A stretch of DNA of 61,360 nucleotides from Salinisphaera sp. Q1T1-3 (lineage in GTDB: Bacteria > Pseudomonadota > Gammaproteobacteria > Nevskiales > Salinisphaeraceae). The notes under the pieces were generated by a model. It saw nothing but the letters and a program-made list of their open reading frames with translations. It was not told the DNA's origin and ran no database searches. Shown one piece after another: positions 18,372-26,935 of the stretch; the first letter of the stretch is position 1, and each line of letters opens with the position of its first letter. The stretch is taken from assembly GCF_003602005.1 (NCBI RefSeq), contig NZ_QZWD01000021.1:1-61360 (forward strand), in the 5' to 3' direction. A program made the position numbers and the translations under genes.

Positions 18372-20225
18372 TCAGGTGTCGAGAAGGTATGTATACCCGG
18401 CCAGACCGGCCTCGAGCAGCGTCTCGCATTCACGATAGTCGCGCGCGGACAGACCGGCGGCCGCCAGTTTGCGCCGATAGGCCGATCGCAGCGTCTCCGG
18501 CTCGAAATGCACGTATTCGAGCAGCTCGTCCGCCCGATCGCCGTGCTGGGCTTCGCTCAGATGCCAGCCGCTCGCATCGGTCTCGACGTTGACCACATCG
18601 GTATCGCCGAACAGGTTGTGCATGTCGCCGAGATTTTCCTGGTAGGCGCCGACCATGAAGATCCCGATGCGGTAGCTCTCGCCGGGCACCAGCCGATGCA
18701 AGGGCAACGTGGTGTCCAGGCCGGCGTCGTCCACGTAGCGGTCGAGACGCCCATCGGAGTCACAGGTCAGATCGCACAGACGCACGCGCTCGGTCGGCCG
18801 TTCGTCGAGTCGTGCCAGCGGCATGACCGGAAAGACCTGATCCAGGGCCCAGACATCGGGCACCGACTGGAAGACCGAGAAATTGACGAAATACTTGGTC
18901 GCCAGTTTCTCCCGCGCGACGGTCACGGCGGCCCGCTCATCGGCATCGGCAGGCTCGAGTGCGGCCAGCGCGCGATATATGGCGGCCACCTCGTGCTCGA
19001 CGGCGGCCCGCTCGGCCAGGCCGATCTCTCCGGCGGCAAAGCGTGTCTGAGCGTCGGCGGCAAGTGCCGTCGCCCGGTCGAGCTGAGCGCTGGCCGAGCG
19101 CGTGTCGTCGAGCCCGGCCGGCGCGGTCTCGATCGGGGTCTCACTGTCGATGACCTGCGTCAGCAACACCGCGTGATGCGCCGTCAGCGCCCGGCCGGAC
19201 TCGCTGATGATATCCGGCTCAGGCATATCGTGAGCGGCTGCAACGCGCGCCAGTGCGCCGACTACCAGCCGCGCGTAATCGGCCACGCCGTAGTTCATCG
19301 AACAGAACGATTTCGCGCCGCGACCCTCGTAGTCGACGGCCAGCCCGCCGCCGACATCGACGGTATCGATCGGAGCCCCGAGTTCGCGCAGCGAACGATA
19401 CAGATGCGCGGTCTCGTCCATCGAGCGTGTCAGGGCGGCATGATCGGCGACCTGCGAGCCCATGTGGACGTGCAGCATGCGAACACAGTCCAGATGGCCG
19501 GATGCGGCGAGCGTCTCGATGGCGGAGACCGCCTGGCTGGCCGTGAGGCCGAACTTCGATTTCTCGCCGCCGGTGTTCTGCCAGTGCCCGGCGGCCACAC
19601 TGGCCAGACGCAGACGCAGGCCGAGCTGCGGTCGCAGGCCCAGGGCATCGGCCATCTCGGCGATCGGCGCCAGTTCCGAGGGTTTCTCGACCACGATGAA
19701 CACACGATGGCCCAGCTGCTGGCCGGCCATCGCCAGACGCAGAAACGCCCGATCCTTGTAGCCGTTGCACACGATGGTGCTGCCGGGACGGGCGAGCGCG
19801 AGTACCGCCATCAGTTCCGGCTTGCTGCCGGCTTCCAGGCCCGCCCGCTCGCCGCCAGCCGCCACCAGGCGTTCACACACACTGCGCTGCTGGTTGACCT
19901 TGACCGGATAGACGACCGTGTAATCGCCGCCATAATCGCGGGCCGCCCGAGCCGCGCCGAACGCATCCGCCAGGCGTGTGATCCGGTCGGCCAGGATATC
20001 GGTGAAGCGCACGAGCACCGGCAGACGCAGGCCCTGTCGCTCGATCTCGTCGGCCAGCGTGTCGAGATCGATCCCGGCGGCCTGATCGGTCGTGCGCATT
20101 TCGATGTGGCCGGCGTCGTTGAGGCCGAAATAACCGTCGCCCCAGGTGGCGATGCGATACAGACGACGCGCGTCGTCGAGCGTCCAGCCGGCATCGTCGG
20201 TCACGGGAGCGGTATCTGCAATCAT
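18372..20225 (-). CDS. speA: biosynthetic arginine decarboxylase
   Basis: This 617-residue PLP enzyme converts arginine to agmatine for putrescine and spermidine synthesis. The PLP lysine is K109 in YPVKVNQ. GLEAGSKPELMAVLA, the glycine-rich IDTVDVGGGLAVDYEG and the tail block VGAYQENLGDMHNLFGDTD, close to the C-terminal substrate site, fit the SpeA group (fold III). Full length for the family. It is divergent from spermidine synthase with only 50 bases between the starts, which places the polyamine genes in one control region. argH, which makes its substrate, lies 5 kb away. Confidence 0.96.
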   Translation of the reverse strand: MIADTAPVTDDAGWTLDDARRLYRIATWGDGYFGLNDAGHIEMRTTDQAAGIDLDTLADEIERQGLRLPVLVRFTDILADRITRLADAFGAARAARDYGGDYTVVYPVKVNQQRSVCERLVAAGGERAGLEAGSKPELMAVLALARPGSTIVCNGYKDRAFLRLAMAGQQLGHRVFIVVEKPSELAPIAEMADALGLRPQLGLRLRLASVAAGHWQNTGGEKSKFGLTASQAVSAIETLAASGHLDCVRMLHVHMGSQVADHAALTRSMDETAHLYRSLRELGAPIDTVDVGGGLAVDYEGRGAKSFCSMNYGVADYARLVVGALARVAAAHDMPEPDIISESGRALTAHHAVLLTQVIDSETPIETAPAGLDDTRSASAQLDRATALAADAQTRFAAGEIGLAERAAVEHEVAAIYRALAALEPADADERAAVTVAREKLATKYFVNFSVFQSVPDVWALDQVFPVMPLARLDERPTERVRLCDLTCDSDGRLDRYVDDAGLDTTLPLHRLVPGESYRIGIFMVGAYQENLGDMHNLFGDTDVVNVETDASGWHLSEAQHGDRADELLEYVHFEPETLRSAYRRKLAAAGLSARDYRECETLLEAGLAGYTYLLDT

Positions 20226-20226
20226 C

Positions 20227-20232
20227 TATACT
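20227..20232 (+). promoter_or_regulatory. -10 element between speA and speE
   Basis: TATACT is a good -10 hexamer 43 bases before the preferred speE start, inside the 50-base gap shared with divergent speA. I see no good -35 at 16-18 bases. The upstream bases fall inside speA, so transcription of speE would begin almost at the speA start codon. Confidence 0.45.
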
Positions 20233-20275
20233 GTGGCCCTGAAAAAAACGCATGAGACGCAAGGGACGAAAACGC

Positions 20276-21112
20276 ATGGTACGCGATGGCCAGTGGTACA
20301 CCGAAGCCAGCGACGAGCTGGGCCTGGGCTTTTCGCTGAAGATCCGGGACAAGCTCCATGAGGAGCGCTCGAATTTTCAGACGATCGCGGTCTACGAGAC
20401 CGAAACCTTCGGTCGGCTGCTGACCATCGACGGTCTGGTCATGCTGACCGACCGCGACAATTTCATCTACCACGAGATGATGACGCACCCGGCGTTGTTT
20501 TCCCACGGTCGGGCGCGTCGCGTGGTGATCATCGGCGGCGGCGATTGCGGCACCCTGCGCGAGGTTCTCAAGCACGCTACTGTCGAATCGGCCATGCAGA
20601 TCGATATCGACGAACGCGTCACACGGGTGGCCGAGCAGTATTTTCCGCGGTTGACCGAGTCCAACGCCGATCCGCGGGCCGAACTTGCCTTCATCGACGG
20701 CGTGGCCTGGATGCGCGATGCGCCGGCCAACAGCGTGGACGTCATCATCATCGACAGCACGGATCCCATCGGTCCGGCCGAAGGCCTGTTCAACGCAGCC
20801 TTCTACGAACAGTGCCATCACGTGTTGGCCGACGACGGCCTGCTTGTCCAGCAGAGCGAGTCGCCGCTGGTGCACACCACGCTGATCGATGACATGCATG
20901 CTGCCATGCAGGGGGCCGGGTTCGCCGCCCCGCAACTCGTCGGTTTTCCGCAACCCAGTTATCCCAGCGGCTGGTGGTCGGCCTCGCTGGCGCCGGCGCG
21001 AGCGCGGGCGCTCGCCGAGCCCCCCGCCGCGATACCCTTTCACTGCGATTACTACACCGCCGACATCCATCGCGCAGCCTTTGCCAGGCCGGCGTTTCTC
21101 GCCCGCGGCTGA
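20276..21112 (+). CDS. speE: spermidine synthase
   Basis: The 278-residue aminopropyltransferase adds the propylamine group of decarboxylated SAM to putrescine. The nucleotide-binding loop GGGDCGTLREV is at 87-97 and the catalytic Asp in IIIDSTDPIGPAEG at about 160. YHEMMTHPALF at 65-75 is the polyamine-site signature. I prefer the ATG at 20276 (MVRDGQWY), because AAGGGA sits 10 bases upstream. An in-frame ATG at 20252 would add only MRRKGRKR. No speD is visible in the window. Confidence 0.95.
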   Translation: MVRDGQWYTEASDELGLGFSLKIRDKLHEERSNFQTIAVYETETFGRLLTIDGLVMLTDRDNFIYHEMMTHPALFSHGRARRVVIIGGGDCGTLREVLKHATVESAMQIDIDERVTRVAEQYFPRLTESNADPRAELAFIDGVAWMRDAPANSVDVIIIDSTDPIGPAEGLFNAAFYEQCHHVLADDGLLVQQSESPLVHTTLIDDMHAAMQGAGFAAPQLVGFPQPSYPSGWWSASLAPARARALAEPPAAIPFHCDYYTADIHRAAFARPAFLARG

Positions 21113-21135
21113 GCGTTGCGCCGTCCCGGCCTCGC

Positions 21136-22176
21136 TCAGTCGTCGTCCAGAGCCTTGTCGAAGGCCGGCGAGTCATAAAAGGCCCCGATCTGGTCGTCGA
21201 CGAGACGCGCCAGCAGCCCGGTCTCGTCCAGACCCTCGATGAGGGTCGGCGCCAGCGCCTCGATCTCGTCGGCCAGCGTTTCCCGATCCAGGCCGACGTG
21301 ACCGGCGAGTTCGGCCAGCGTGTGATCGCCATAGCGAGCGAAGAATTGCCGCACGCTGGTCTGAACCATGACGCCGAGATATTCGGTTTCACGCAGCGAT
21401 CGCCACACGGCCAGACCGTAATCCACCAGTCGCTGCAGCTCATCGGTATCGATCAGCCCGGCGACGGAGAGCGGCTTGTCGGCGCTCGCGTTCCAGATCT
21501 CGTCGGCGATAGCGCGGATGCGCGCTTCATCGAGCGACTCGAGCAGATAGGCTTCACTGCGCGCCAGGGTCTTCGCGGTGTTGTTCTCGATATAGGCACG
21601 GACGCGTTTTTCCACCTGCGCCTCGAGCCCCGGCATCCGTCGCGACACCGCGCTCGATGACCCCTTGATCAAACGTGAGACGCCCGGAATCGAGCGGATC
21701 GCACCAGAATCCGAAAAAATATAGTCCTTGATGCCCTGGTAGAGCACGTCCGAGGCCAGCGCCGTGTAGACCGGACTGTTCAGGAGCCGCTTGATCAGGC
21801 GGCTGCGCAGCGCTTCGAGCGCCACGAACAGCGCCACGCCGTCGTCGTAGAGCGACTGGTCGACGACATCGCGCACCCGGGTGTCCTCGTTGATCTCGTG
21901 ACGCACGAGATCGTCGGCAATCGCCCCGATCATGCCGGCCAGATGCGTCGGCAGCGGAAAATCGAGCGCCAGGCGGACGGCCGTCTCGCTGATCGTCTCG
22001 GCATCGACCACGGCATCCAGGCGGGTGACCTCCGCCCAGTCCCAGACTCGATCGCCGATCCGGCGCGCCCGGGCCGCACCCTCTTCGCCGCGCCACCAAG
22101 CGAGTTCAAAGGCCACGTGCGCGTCGCGCAGCCGGGCCCGCAGGCCGTGTCGCTTGCTTTCGTCTGCCTGGCCCAT
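21136..22176 (-). CDS. conserved hypothetical, mostly helical protein
   Basis: The 346-residue protein is not one I can name. It lacks a signal peptide and clear transmembrane segments. The sequence is helical and acidic, with blocks such as LLNSPVYTALASDVLYQGIKD, AYIENNTAKTLARSEAYLLE and a C-terminal repeated DELQRLVDYGLAVWRSL / TSVRQFFARYGDHTLAELAG pattern. The even codon usage and length make it a real gene. It is convergent with speE and separated by 190 bases from the divergent host-attachment-family gene. A role in membrane-surface or stress biology is guesswork. Confidence 0.6.
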   Translation of the reverse strand: MGQADESKRHGLRARLRDAHVAFELAWWRGEEGAARARRIGDRVWDWAEVTRLDAVVDAETISETAVRLALDFPLPTHLAGMIGAIADDLVRHEINEDTRVRDVVDQSLYDDGVALFVALEALRSRLIKRLLNSPVYTALASDVLYQGIKDYIFSDSGAIRSIPGVSRLIKGSSSAVSRRMPGLEAQVEKRVRAYIENNTAKTLARSEAYLLESLDEARIRAIADEIWNASADKPLSVAGLIDTDELQRLVDYGLAVWRSLRETEYLGVMVQTSVRQFFARYGDHTLAELAGHVGLDRETLADEIEALAPTLIEGLDETGLLARLVDDQIGAFYDSPAFDKALDDD

Positions 22177-22366
22177 TGCTGACTCGCCGATCGATGATTC
22201 GCGGGCAGCTTACCGGGACCGTCGCCGCTTTGCAGCGGGGCTTGCGTAATAGAACGGATGGCGACGGGCAGCGGCGCTGATAGCGTAACGATCAAGGATC
22301 AGAAGCCGGACCGCTCTGTTCATCGGACCGGCCGAAACAGGCATTCGCACCAAGGTCAGGACAAAC

Positions 22367-22807
22367 ATGGCTACGCAGTGGATCATCGTCGCCGACGCGG
22401 CTGCCGCCCGTTTCTTCTCGCGCACGCCTGATGGCGCACTCGAGCGCATCGGCGCCGACTATCACGAGGAGAGCCGTCTTCATGAAGGCGACCTGCGTAC
22501 CGGTGGCAAGGGCGAAGTGCACGACGCCGGCGGCGCGGGCCAGCGCCAGTCCGATCCGCAGACACGCACCAGTGAAAAGCACGCGGACATATTCGCCAAG
22601 CAAGTTGCCGAGAAACTCAAGTCGGCGAGCAACGACAACGCGTTCGACGAACTCGTGCTGGTTGCCGCGCCCTCGTTTCTCGGCCATCTTCGCGACAAGC
22701 TCGACAACACCGTCAGCAAGCGCATCGTCGACACGATCGACAAGGACTGGACGCAGCACGACGACGAACAGATCGCCAAGCAGCTGAACACCCAGATCAG
22801 AGACTAG
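22367..22807 (+). CDS. host attachment family protein (PF10116 type)
   Basis: The 146-residue protein opens MATQWIIVADAAAARFFSR, the Rossmann-like start of the Host_attach family (bacterial eRF1-like). Further conserved stretches are FAKQVAEKLKSA and FDELVLVAAPSFLGHLRDKL near 85-115. The family was named for a plant-attachment protein of Agrobacterium-type bacteria but is widespread in free-living proteobacteria and probably acts on nucleic acid or the ribosome. That point is family-level inference. It is followed after 148 bases by a DUF1328 gene. Confidence 0.82.
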   Translation: MATQWIIVADAAAARFFSRTPDGALERIGADYHEESRLHEGDLRTGGKGEVHDAGGAGQRQSDPQTRTSEKHADIFAKQVAEKLKSASNDNAFDELVLVAAPSFLGHLRDKLDNTVSKRIVDTIDKDWTQHDDEQIAKQLNTQIRD

Positions 22808-22955
22808 TAGGGCGGTGCGGCTGTCGACAGACGGCTCGCACTTCATTCATGTGGCGTACAACAAACCACGTAATATCCAGAGTTGATCGACGCCGCGGTG
22901 TCAGACCGAGACCGAGTCGATCTCGCCAAAGTGCATCATAAAAAGGAGGCGCACC

Positions 22956-23132
22956 ATGTTGGGTTGGGCAGTCGTATTCTTCGTTATCGCCATCATTGCC
23001 GCTGTGTTCGGCTTCGGTGGTATTGCCGCCGGTGCCGCAGGCATCGCCAAGATCCTGTTCTTCATCTTCCTCGTGCTGTTCGTGCTGGCGCTGATTTCCA
23101 ACGCCGTACGCGGACGCGGTCCGAAGATATAA
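22956..23132 (+). CDS. DUF1328 small membrane protein (YtjA family)
   Basis: The 58-residue protein [20 protein letters not shown]..., with two transmembrane helices joined by a Gly/Ala turn ([13 protein letters not shown]) and ending in a short basic tail ([10 protein letters not shown]), is the DUF1328 signature. A strong ribosome site (AAGGAGG) lies seven bases upstream of the ATG. Members are small inner-membrane proteins linked to osmotic and stationary-phase stress. The biochemical role is unknown. Confidence 0.9.
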   Translation: MLGWAVVFFVIAIIAAVFGFGGIAAGAAGIAKILFFIFLVLFVLALISNAVRGRGPKI

Positions 23133-23235
23133 CCGTCAGACCGCGGCTCGGCCCCAGCGACCGAGCCGCGACACGTCGGGCATGACGCCATGGCAATGCG
23201 CACGGTCCGGCCAACGATGCCTCAGCCCGCCGGGC

Positions 23236-23868
23236 TCAGGATGCTTCGGCGATCGGCTCCTTGCGGGCCGATGCCTCAAGCCAGATTCGAACCAGATGCG
23301 CCAGTGAATTGGCCTGCAGTTTCTGCATGATGTGAACGCGATGCGTTTCCACCGTGCGGGCACTGATACCCAGGTCAGCGGCGACTTCCTTGTTGGCCTG
23401 GCCCTCGACGATGCCTGAAAGCACCTGTTTTTCGCGTGGCGTCAACGTATCGATCAGGGCCGCGCGCTGTCGCGCATCCCGCTGCAGTCGACCGGCGGCA
23501 TCAGCAGCGTGCGCCAAGTGATCGAGTCGATTGAGCAGCTGCTCCGGGTCGAAGGGTTTTTCAAGAAAATCCACTGCCCCCAGCCGCATGGATTCCACGG
23601 CATGTTCGATATCGCCGTAGGCACTGACAACGATGACATCCACTTCGGCCTGCTGTGTGATCAGCGCACGTTGCAGCGCCAATCCGTTCATATCGATGAG
23701 TTTCAGATCGATGATGACGCACCCGGAAACGCCATTCGAGTGGTCGAGAAAGTTCTGACCGCTCGCATAACAGGACACGCCGTAGCCTTCGCCGCCGATC
23801 AATGCCTTGAGCGACTCACGAACGCTCGCGTCGTCGTCGACGATATGTATATGAAAGTCTTTTTTCAC
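23236..23868 (-). CDS. FixJ-type LuxR-family response regulator
   Basis: The 210-residue regulator has a receiver domain with VDDD (11-13), phospho-acceptor Asp54 in VIIDLKLIDMNG, the T/S switch in VSAYGD and KPF near 104. A LuxR-type helix-turn-helix follows (LTPREKQVLSGIVEGQANKEVAADLGISARTVETHRVHIMQKL). I chose the GTG at 23868 because GAGG lies six bases upstream and the receiver begins at once (MKKDFHIHIVDDD). An ATG six codons further up (23886) is possible. It is divergent from a PAS histidine kinase, its probable partner. Confidence 0.9.
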   Translation of the reverse strand: MKKDFHIHIVDDDASVRESLKALIGGEGYGVSCYASGQNFLDHSNGVSGCVIIDLKLIDMNGLALQRALITQQAEVDVIVVSAYGDIEHAVESMRLGAVDFLEKPFDPEQLLNRLDHLAHAADAAGRLQRDARQRAALIDTLTPREKQVLSGIVEGQANKEVAADLGISARTVETHRVHIMQKLQANSLAHLVRIWLEASARKEPIAEAS

Positions 23869-23966
23869 CCTTTCCCTCAGTATCATTTCGGATCAGACGA
23901 ACCGAATCACGATCATCCCATCATACTAGAGGCGACAATGCACCCCCGCCTTCCGTCGAGTACCGC

Positions 23967-25250
23967 ATGTCCGAAGCTTCGCACCTGACTCCCGACGAAT
24001 CGCCCGCCTGTCTCGAGGACGCGCTTGAGACTATCCGTGCCCTGCGTCGCGATAACGAACGCCTCGAACAGCGCGCGGAAACAGCCGAGGCGGATGCACG
24101 CGCTTTCCGCGAGCTGGCCGAGCATATTCACGAAGTCTTCTGGATGACCAATGCGCTCGGCGACAAGTTGATTTATATCAGCCCGGCCTACGAGGCGATC
24201 TGGGGCCAGACCTGCCAAAGTCTGTATTCCGATCCGGGCCGTCGGCTGGCTTGGGTTCACGACGACGACCGCGAACGGGTCTTGAAAGCCTTCAAGCGAG
24301 ACGCCCGCGAGGGCCGCTACGACGAGACCTATCGCATTACCCGTCCGGACGGCGAGATCCGCTGGATCCGCGATCGTGCATGGCGTGTCTACGACGACGA
24401 ACAGGCATTGTACCGGCTTGCCGGCTTCGCCAACGACATCACGAACGAGATCGCAGACAACGATCAACGAGCCGAGCTCGGCGATCGTCTGGCCGTGCGC
24501 GAACGCTTCAGCCTTTTTGCGGCAATCGGTGCCGGTGTCGCACACGACATCGGCCAGCCGCTGACCGCCGCCCGAACGCAGCTGGCCCGTACCCATCACG
24601 CCGGCCGCCACTCCGGGGCGACCTGGTATGACGCCGTCCTTCAAGCCGACGACGAGATCGAGCGCGCCAGCACGATCGTGCGACACCTGCGCGATTATGC
24701 GCGCCACGGTCAACCGAGCATCGATTGGCACCAACTGGATCGAATGCTGGCCGAGGTACAGCGGCTCTACGACAGCGCGCTACGCCGCGAACGTATTCAA
24801 CTTCGATTGCATATCGCCGACGAGGCCGCCGAGAAACAGATCGCCGTCGATCGCATTTTCCTGCAACAGATACTGCGCAACCTCATTCAGAACGCGATCG
24901 ATGCGCTTCTGATGGCCGATACTCCGGACCATCAACGGCGCATCGATGTATCCGTGCGCCTGCCGGATCCCTATCACGTAGAGATCTGTGTTTCTGACAA
25001 CGGCACCGGCATCGAGGACGGCATCGACGCCTTCGCTGCCTTCGATAGCACCAAACTCGACGGCCTGGGCCTGGGACTGCATATCAGCCGCTCGCTCGCC
25101 CGCAGCCATGGCGGAGACCTCGAAATCAGTCGCGCCGTCGAGCCCGGCATGCAGACCAAGTTCGTGCTGAATCTGCCCTGTGACGGACGCTCGGCGCCAA
25201 GGATTCCGCCGGCCGGCGATATCAGCGTGGCGGATGCATTAGGCGCATGA
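23967..25250 (+). CDS. soluble PAS-domain sensor histidine kinase
   Basis: The 427-residue kinase has no membrane helix. An N-terminal coiled coil (about 15-50) leads into a PAS domain at 50-165 (VFWMTNALGDKLIYISPAYEAIWG, then ITRPDGEIRWIRDRAW with a PAC tail). The dimerisation block GVAHDIGQPLTAARTQL carries His193 and has the GQPL ending of the FixL/DctB-type HPK4 family. The ATPase domain shows LIQNAIDAL (N box), DNGTGIEDG (G1) and LGLGLHISRSL (G2). No heme His is obvious in the PAS domain, so the ligand is unknown. It is divergent from the FixJ-type regulator and convergent with the next gene, overlapping it by 29 bases. Confidence 0.9.
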   Translation: MSEASHLTPDESPACLEDALETIRALRRDNERLEQRAETAEADARAFRELAEHIHEVFWMTNALGDKLIYISPAYEAIWGQTCQSLYSDPGRRLAWVHDDDRERVLKAFKRDAREGRYDETYRITRPDGEIRWIRDRAWRVYDDEQALYRLAGFANDITNEIADNDQRAELGDRLAVRERFSLFAAIGAGVAHDIGQPLTAARTQLARTHHAGRHSGATWYDAVLQADDEIERASTIVRHLRDYARHGQPSIDWHQLDRMLAEVQRLYDSALRRERIQLRLHIADEAAEKQIAVDRIFLQQILRNLIQNAIDALLMADTPDHQRRIDVSVRLPDPYHVEICVSDNGTGIEDGIDAFAAFDSTKLDGLGLGLHISRSLARSHGGDLEISRAVEPGMQTKFVLNLPCDGRSAPRIPPAGDISVADALGA

Positions 25251-25647
25251 ACACTGCCACGCCCAGCCCGAACGAACCGTTGAGCGCCATGCCGATCGCG
25301 ACCCGATTGACACTCAACCCGGATACGAGGTCCTCGAGGCTGGCGCCGTGAACGAGCGGCACGATCGACAACGCAACCGCGGTCGGCAGGATCGCGCCCA
25401 GGATGATGGCACCAACATAGTAGCCGGCCGCCTCGGCGCGTCGAATCAACAGCCAGAGCAATACCCCCCAAAGCGCTCCCCAGCACGCCATCGAGATGAC
25501 CGCGGGGATCTCGAACGGCGGCACGGGCGACAGATCCCAGGCCCTGGCCTGCAGATAATCCAGTCGATCGAGCCCCCAGAGCATGCCCTGATGAAACGTC
25601 AGGACAGATAGAAAACCGGCGATCAGCGCCTTGATATACGCGAACAT
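25222..25647 (-). CDS. hypothetical multi-pass membrane protein
   Basis: The 141-residue protein starts MFAYIKALIAGFLSVLTFHQ. It has about four hydrophobic segments (5-25, 50-70, 78-100, 112-132). The first includes a conserved-looking HQGMLWGLD, a motif I associate with small inner-membrane proteins of proteobacteria. I cannot assign a function. The C-terminus overlaps the 3' end of the sensor kinase on the other strand by 29 bases. No partner gene lies in the same direction. Confidence 0.65.
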   Translation of the reverse strand: MFAYIKALIAGFLSVLTFHQGMLWGLDRLDYLQARAWDLSPVPPFEIPAVISMACWGALWGVLLWLLIRRAEAAGYYVGAIILGAILPTAVALSIVPLVHGASLEDLVSGLSVNRVAIGMALNGSFGLGVAVFMRLMHPPR

Positions 25648-26033
25648 CCAACACTCCCGATGAGTCGAACGCGGCGCGCCGGACCGCAGTGCGGCCGCGC
25701 GATGCGGACCTGAAGGCTGCCGATTGTACAAACGCTGTCTTCTGCACGCGACGACTGCCTGACCTGGGGCCAGCGCGATCGGGACGATCGAAGCCGATCC
25801 GATGAATCTCGCGCCCACCCACCTGCCGACCGACCGGGCCCGGCACGGCGCTCCGTCCACCACGAGCGACCACATGATCGACCGAGTGGCAGACCGCTCG
25901 ACTCGGATTCGATGCCATGAAAACGCGCCCGATCGGCCCGCCCGACAGCGCGACATCGTCCGATCGACGCGGCACTAAGCCGGTCGGCCGGATAGGCCTT
26001 GCTTGTTCAGAGATTGGAAAGGGTGGCTTTTTC
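25648..26033. other. intergenic region without recognisable gene
   Basis: Nearly 400 bases between the divergent membrane-protein and lipoprotein genes. Small frames exist on both strands, but they encode Arg/Ser-rich strings without ribosome sites. The only clear signal is a consensus -10 at its right end. Confidence 0.4.
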
Positions 26034-26039
26034 TATAAT
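26034..26039 (+). promoter_or_regulatory. consensus -10 upstream of acidic lipoprotein gene
   Basis: A perfect TATAAT 65 bases before the lipoprotein start. A consensus -35 at the right distance is not apparent. The closest candidate, TTGGAA at 26014, leaves only 14 bases of spacer. It may depend on an activator or use a different sigma factor. Confidence 0.5.
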
Positions 26040-26103
26040 CGGAAGGCTCGCATGGAACATCTGGCGTTTCGTGCCCTCACCGACCTATTTCTGGGAGATT
26101 ACA

Positions 26104-26328
26104 ATGAGCCATAAATTATCCGCGCTGCTGATCGCCGCCGTTCTCGGCGTGTCGACGCTCGGCCTGTCCGCCTGCGATAGCAACGACGGTCCGGCCGAAA
26201 AGGCCGGTGAGAAGGTCGACAACGCGACCGATAACGCCAGCGACGCCGTGGACGATGCCGCGGACAATGCATCGGATGCCATGGACGATGCGGCCGACCA
26301 GGCTGACGACGCAACCGACAACAACTGA
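26104..26328 (+). CDS. small acidic repeat lipoprotein
   Basis: The 74-residue product has a signal peptide with lipobox LSAC (MSHKLSALLIAAVLGVSTLG, then LSAC). The mature part is almost wholly Asp/Ala/Asn in an amphipathic repeat of about 11 residues (DNATDNASDAVDD, AADNASDAMDD, AADQADDATDN), which should form a very acidic helix. GGAG lies eight bases before the ATG. It is transcribed alone and followed by a strong terminator. Similar small Ala/Asp lipoproteins exist in salt-tolerant bacteria, but I cannot name a family. An entericidin-like or periplasmic osmotic-buffer role is only a guess. Confidence 0.75.
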   Translation: MSHKLSALLIAAVLGVSTLGLSACDSNDGPAEKAGEKVDNATDNASDAVDDAADNASDAMDDAADQADDATDNN

Positions 26329-26355
26329 TCGGCGGACGATTTCGTCGCCATCTAG

Positions 26356-26380
26356 GCCCGGCCTCGTGCCGGGCTTTTTT
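26356..26380 (+). terminator. Rho-independent terminator of the acidic lipoprotein gene
   Basis: GCCCGGC / GCCGGGC form a perfect 7-bp stem with a 5-base loop, followed directly by six T. It begins 27 bases after the stop codon. Confidence 0.92.
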
Positions 26381-26437
26381 GTGTCCGGCGAACGCGTCTC
26401 GATCGCACCGGACATCGCCATGCGCGACACGGGCCTG

Positions 26438-26620
26438 TTATTAATCCGGCACCCAAACAGCTGACGACGTCAGCTGTTTTCAACGCCATCGAAAGAAACG
26501 CCGGCACTTGTCCGTCTTTTTATCTTCAATGGCTTCACGGCCGTTGGCCGTGGCGCGCGTGCTGTCGCACACGCGCGTTATCAACCCGAAAAATCATCTA
26601 TTTTTAGGCTGGGTCAATAA
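26438..26620 (+). repeat. 183-bp structured repeat with terminal inverted repeats, copy A
   Basis: It starts TTATTAATCCGGC and ends GCTGGGTCAATAA, imperfect inverted ends. Inside are four hairpins in series: AAACAGCTGAC with a 3-base loop and GTCAGCTGTTT (26455-26479); GCCAT...ATGGC closing a longer AT-rich arm; CACGGCC-GTT-GGCCGTG; and GCGCGTG...CACGCGC. About 90% identical to 31343-31527. It has no coding capacity. The layout suits a MITE-like mobile element or a structured RNA. Confidence 0.88.
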
Positions 26621-26636
26621 CACTTCGCCCGTGACG

Positions 26637-26722
26637 GCGTTGCCGCCCAGAAACCGGCCAGCCAAGGCGTATGGCGCCGGCCTTGGTTATTCCAGGGCCA
26701 AGCCAGTGTGGGCCGGCAACGC
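26637..26722 (+). repeat. short palindromic repeat, copy A
   Basis: The outer inverted ends GCGTTGCCG and CGGCAACGC enclose CCAAGGC...GCCTTGG. The central stretch (GGCGCCGGCCTTGGT) and flanks match 31224-31297. It lies 16 bases to the right of the 183-bp repeat. It is non-coding, although one minus-strand frame runs through it and yields similar peptide strings in both copies because the DNA is repeated. Confidence 0.75.
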
Positions 26723-26891
26723 GGGTGCCGCCTGGTCCGGCAGCCGACCGCATCCGCTGCCCGCGCCCAGGCCTCGCCCCACGGTGCCCGGCGTGCCGAT
26801 CAGCTCTCGCCTGCCATTGTCTGCATACAGCCTGGATATCGTCGACGCCCAGGCTTGAAAGTGTCAGCACACAGTTGTCGTTCATAAAAAA

Positions 26892-26909
26892 GGCCGCCCG
26901 GGGGCGGCC
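26892..26909. terminator. bidirectional terminator 3' of ProP-like gene
   Basis: GGCCGCC-CGGG-GGCGGCC, a perfect 7-bp stem, with TTTT on the right and five A on the left. It can therefore end transcription from both sides. It lies 27 bases beyond the stop of the minus-strand transporter gene. Confidence 0.88.
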
Positions 26910-26935
26910 TTTTCGCTGTCTACGTCCTATCTTGA

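Noticed and set aside
18507-20255. 582-codon plus-strand open frame opposite speA
   Set aside because: Shadow of speA, which is complete and well conserved on the minus strand.
25917-26114. 65-codon plus-strand frame before the acidic lipoprotein
   Set aside because: It runs over the -10 element and the lipoprotein's ribosome site, and has no features.
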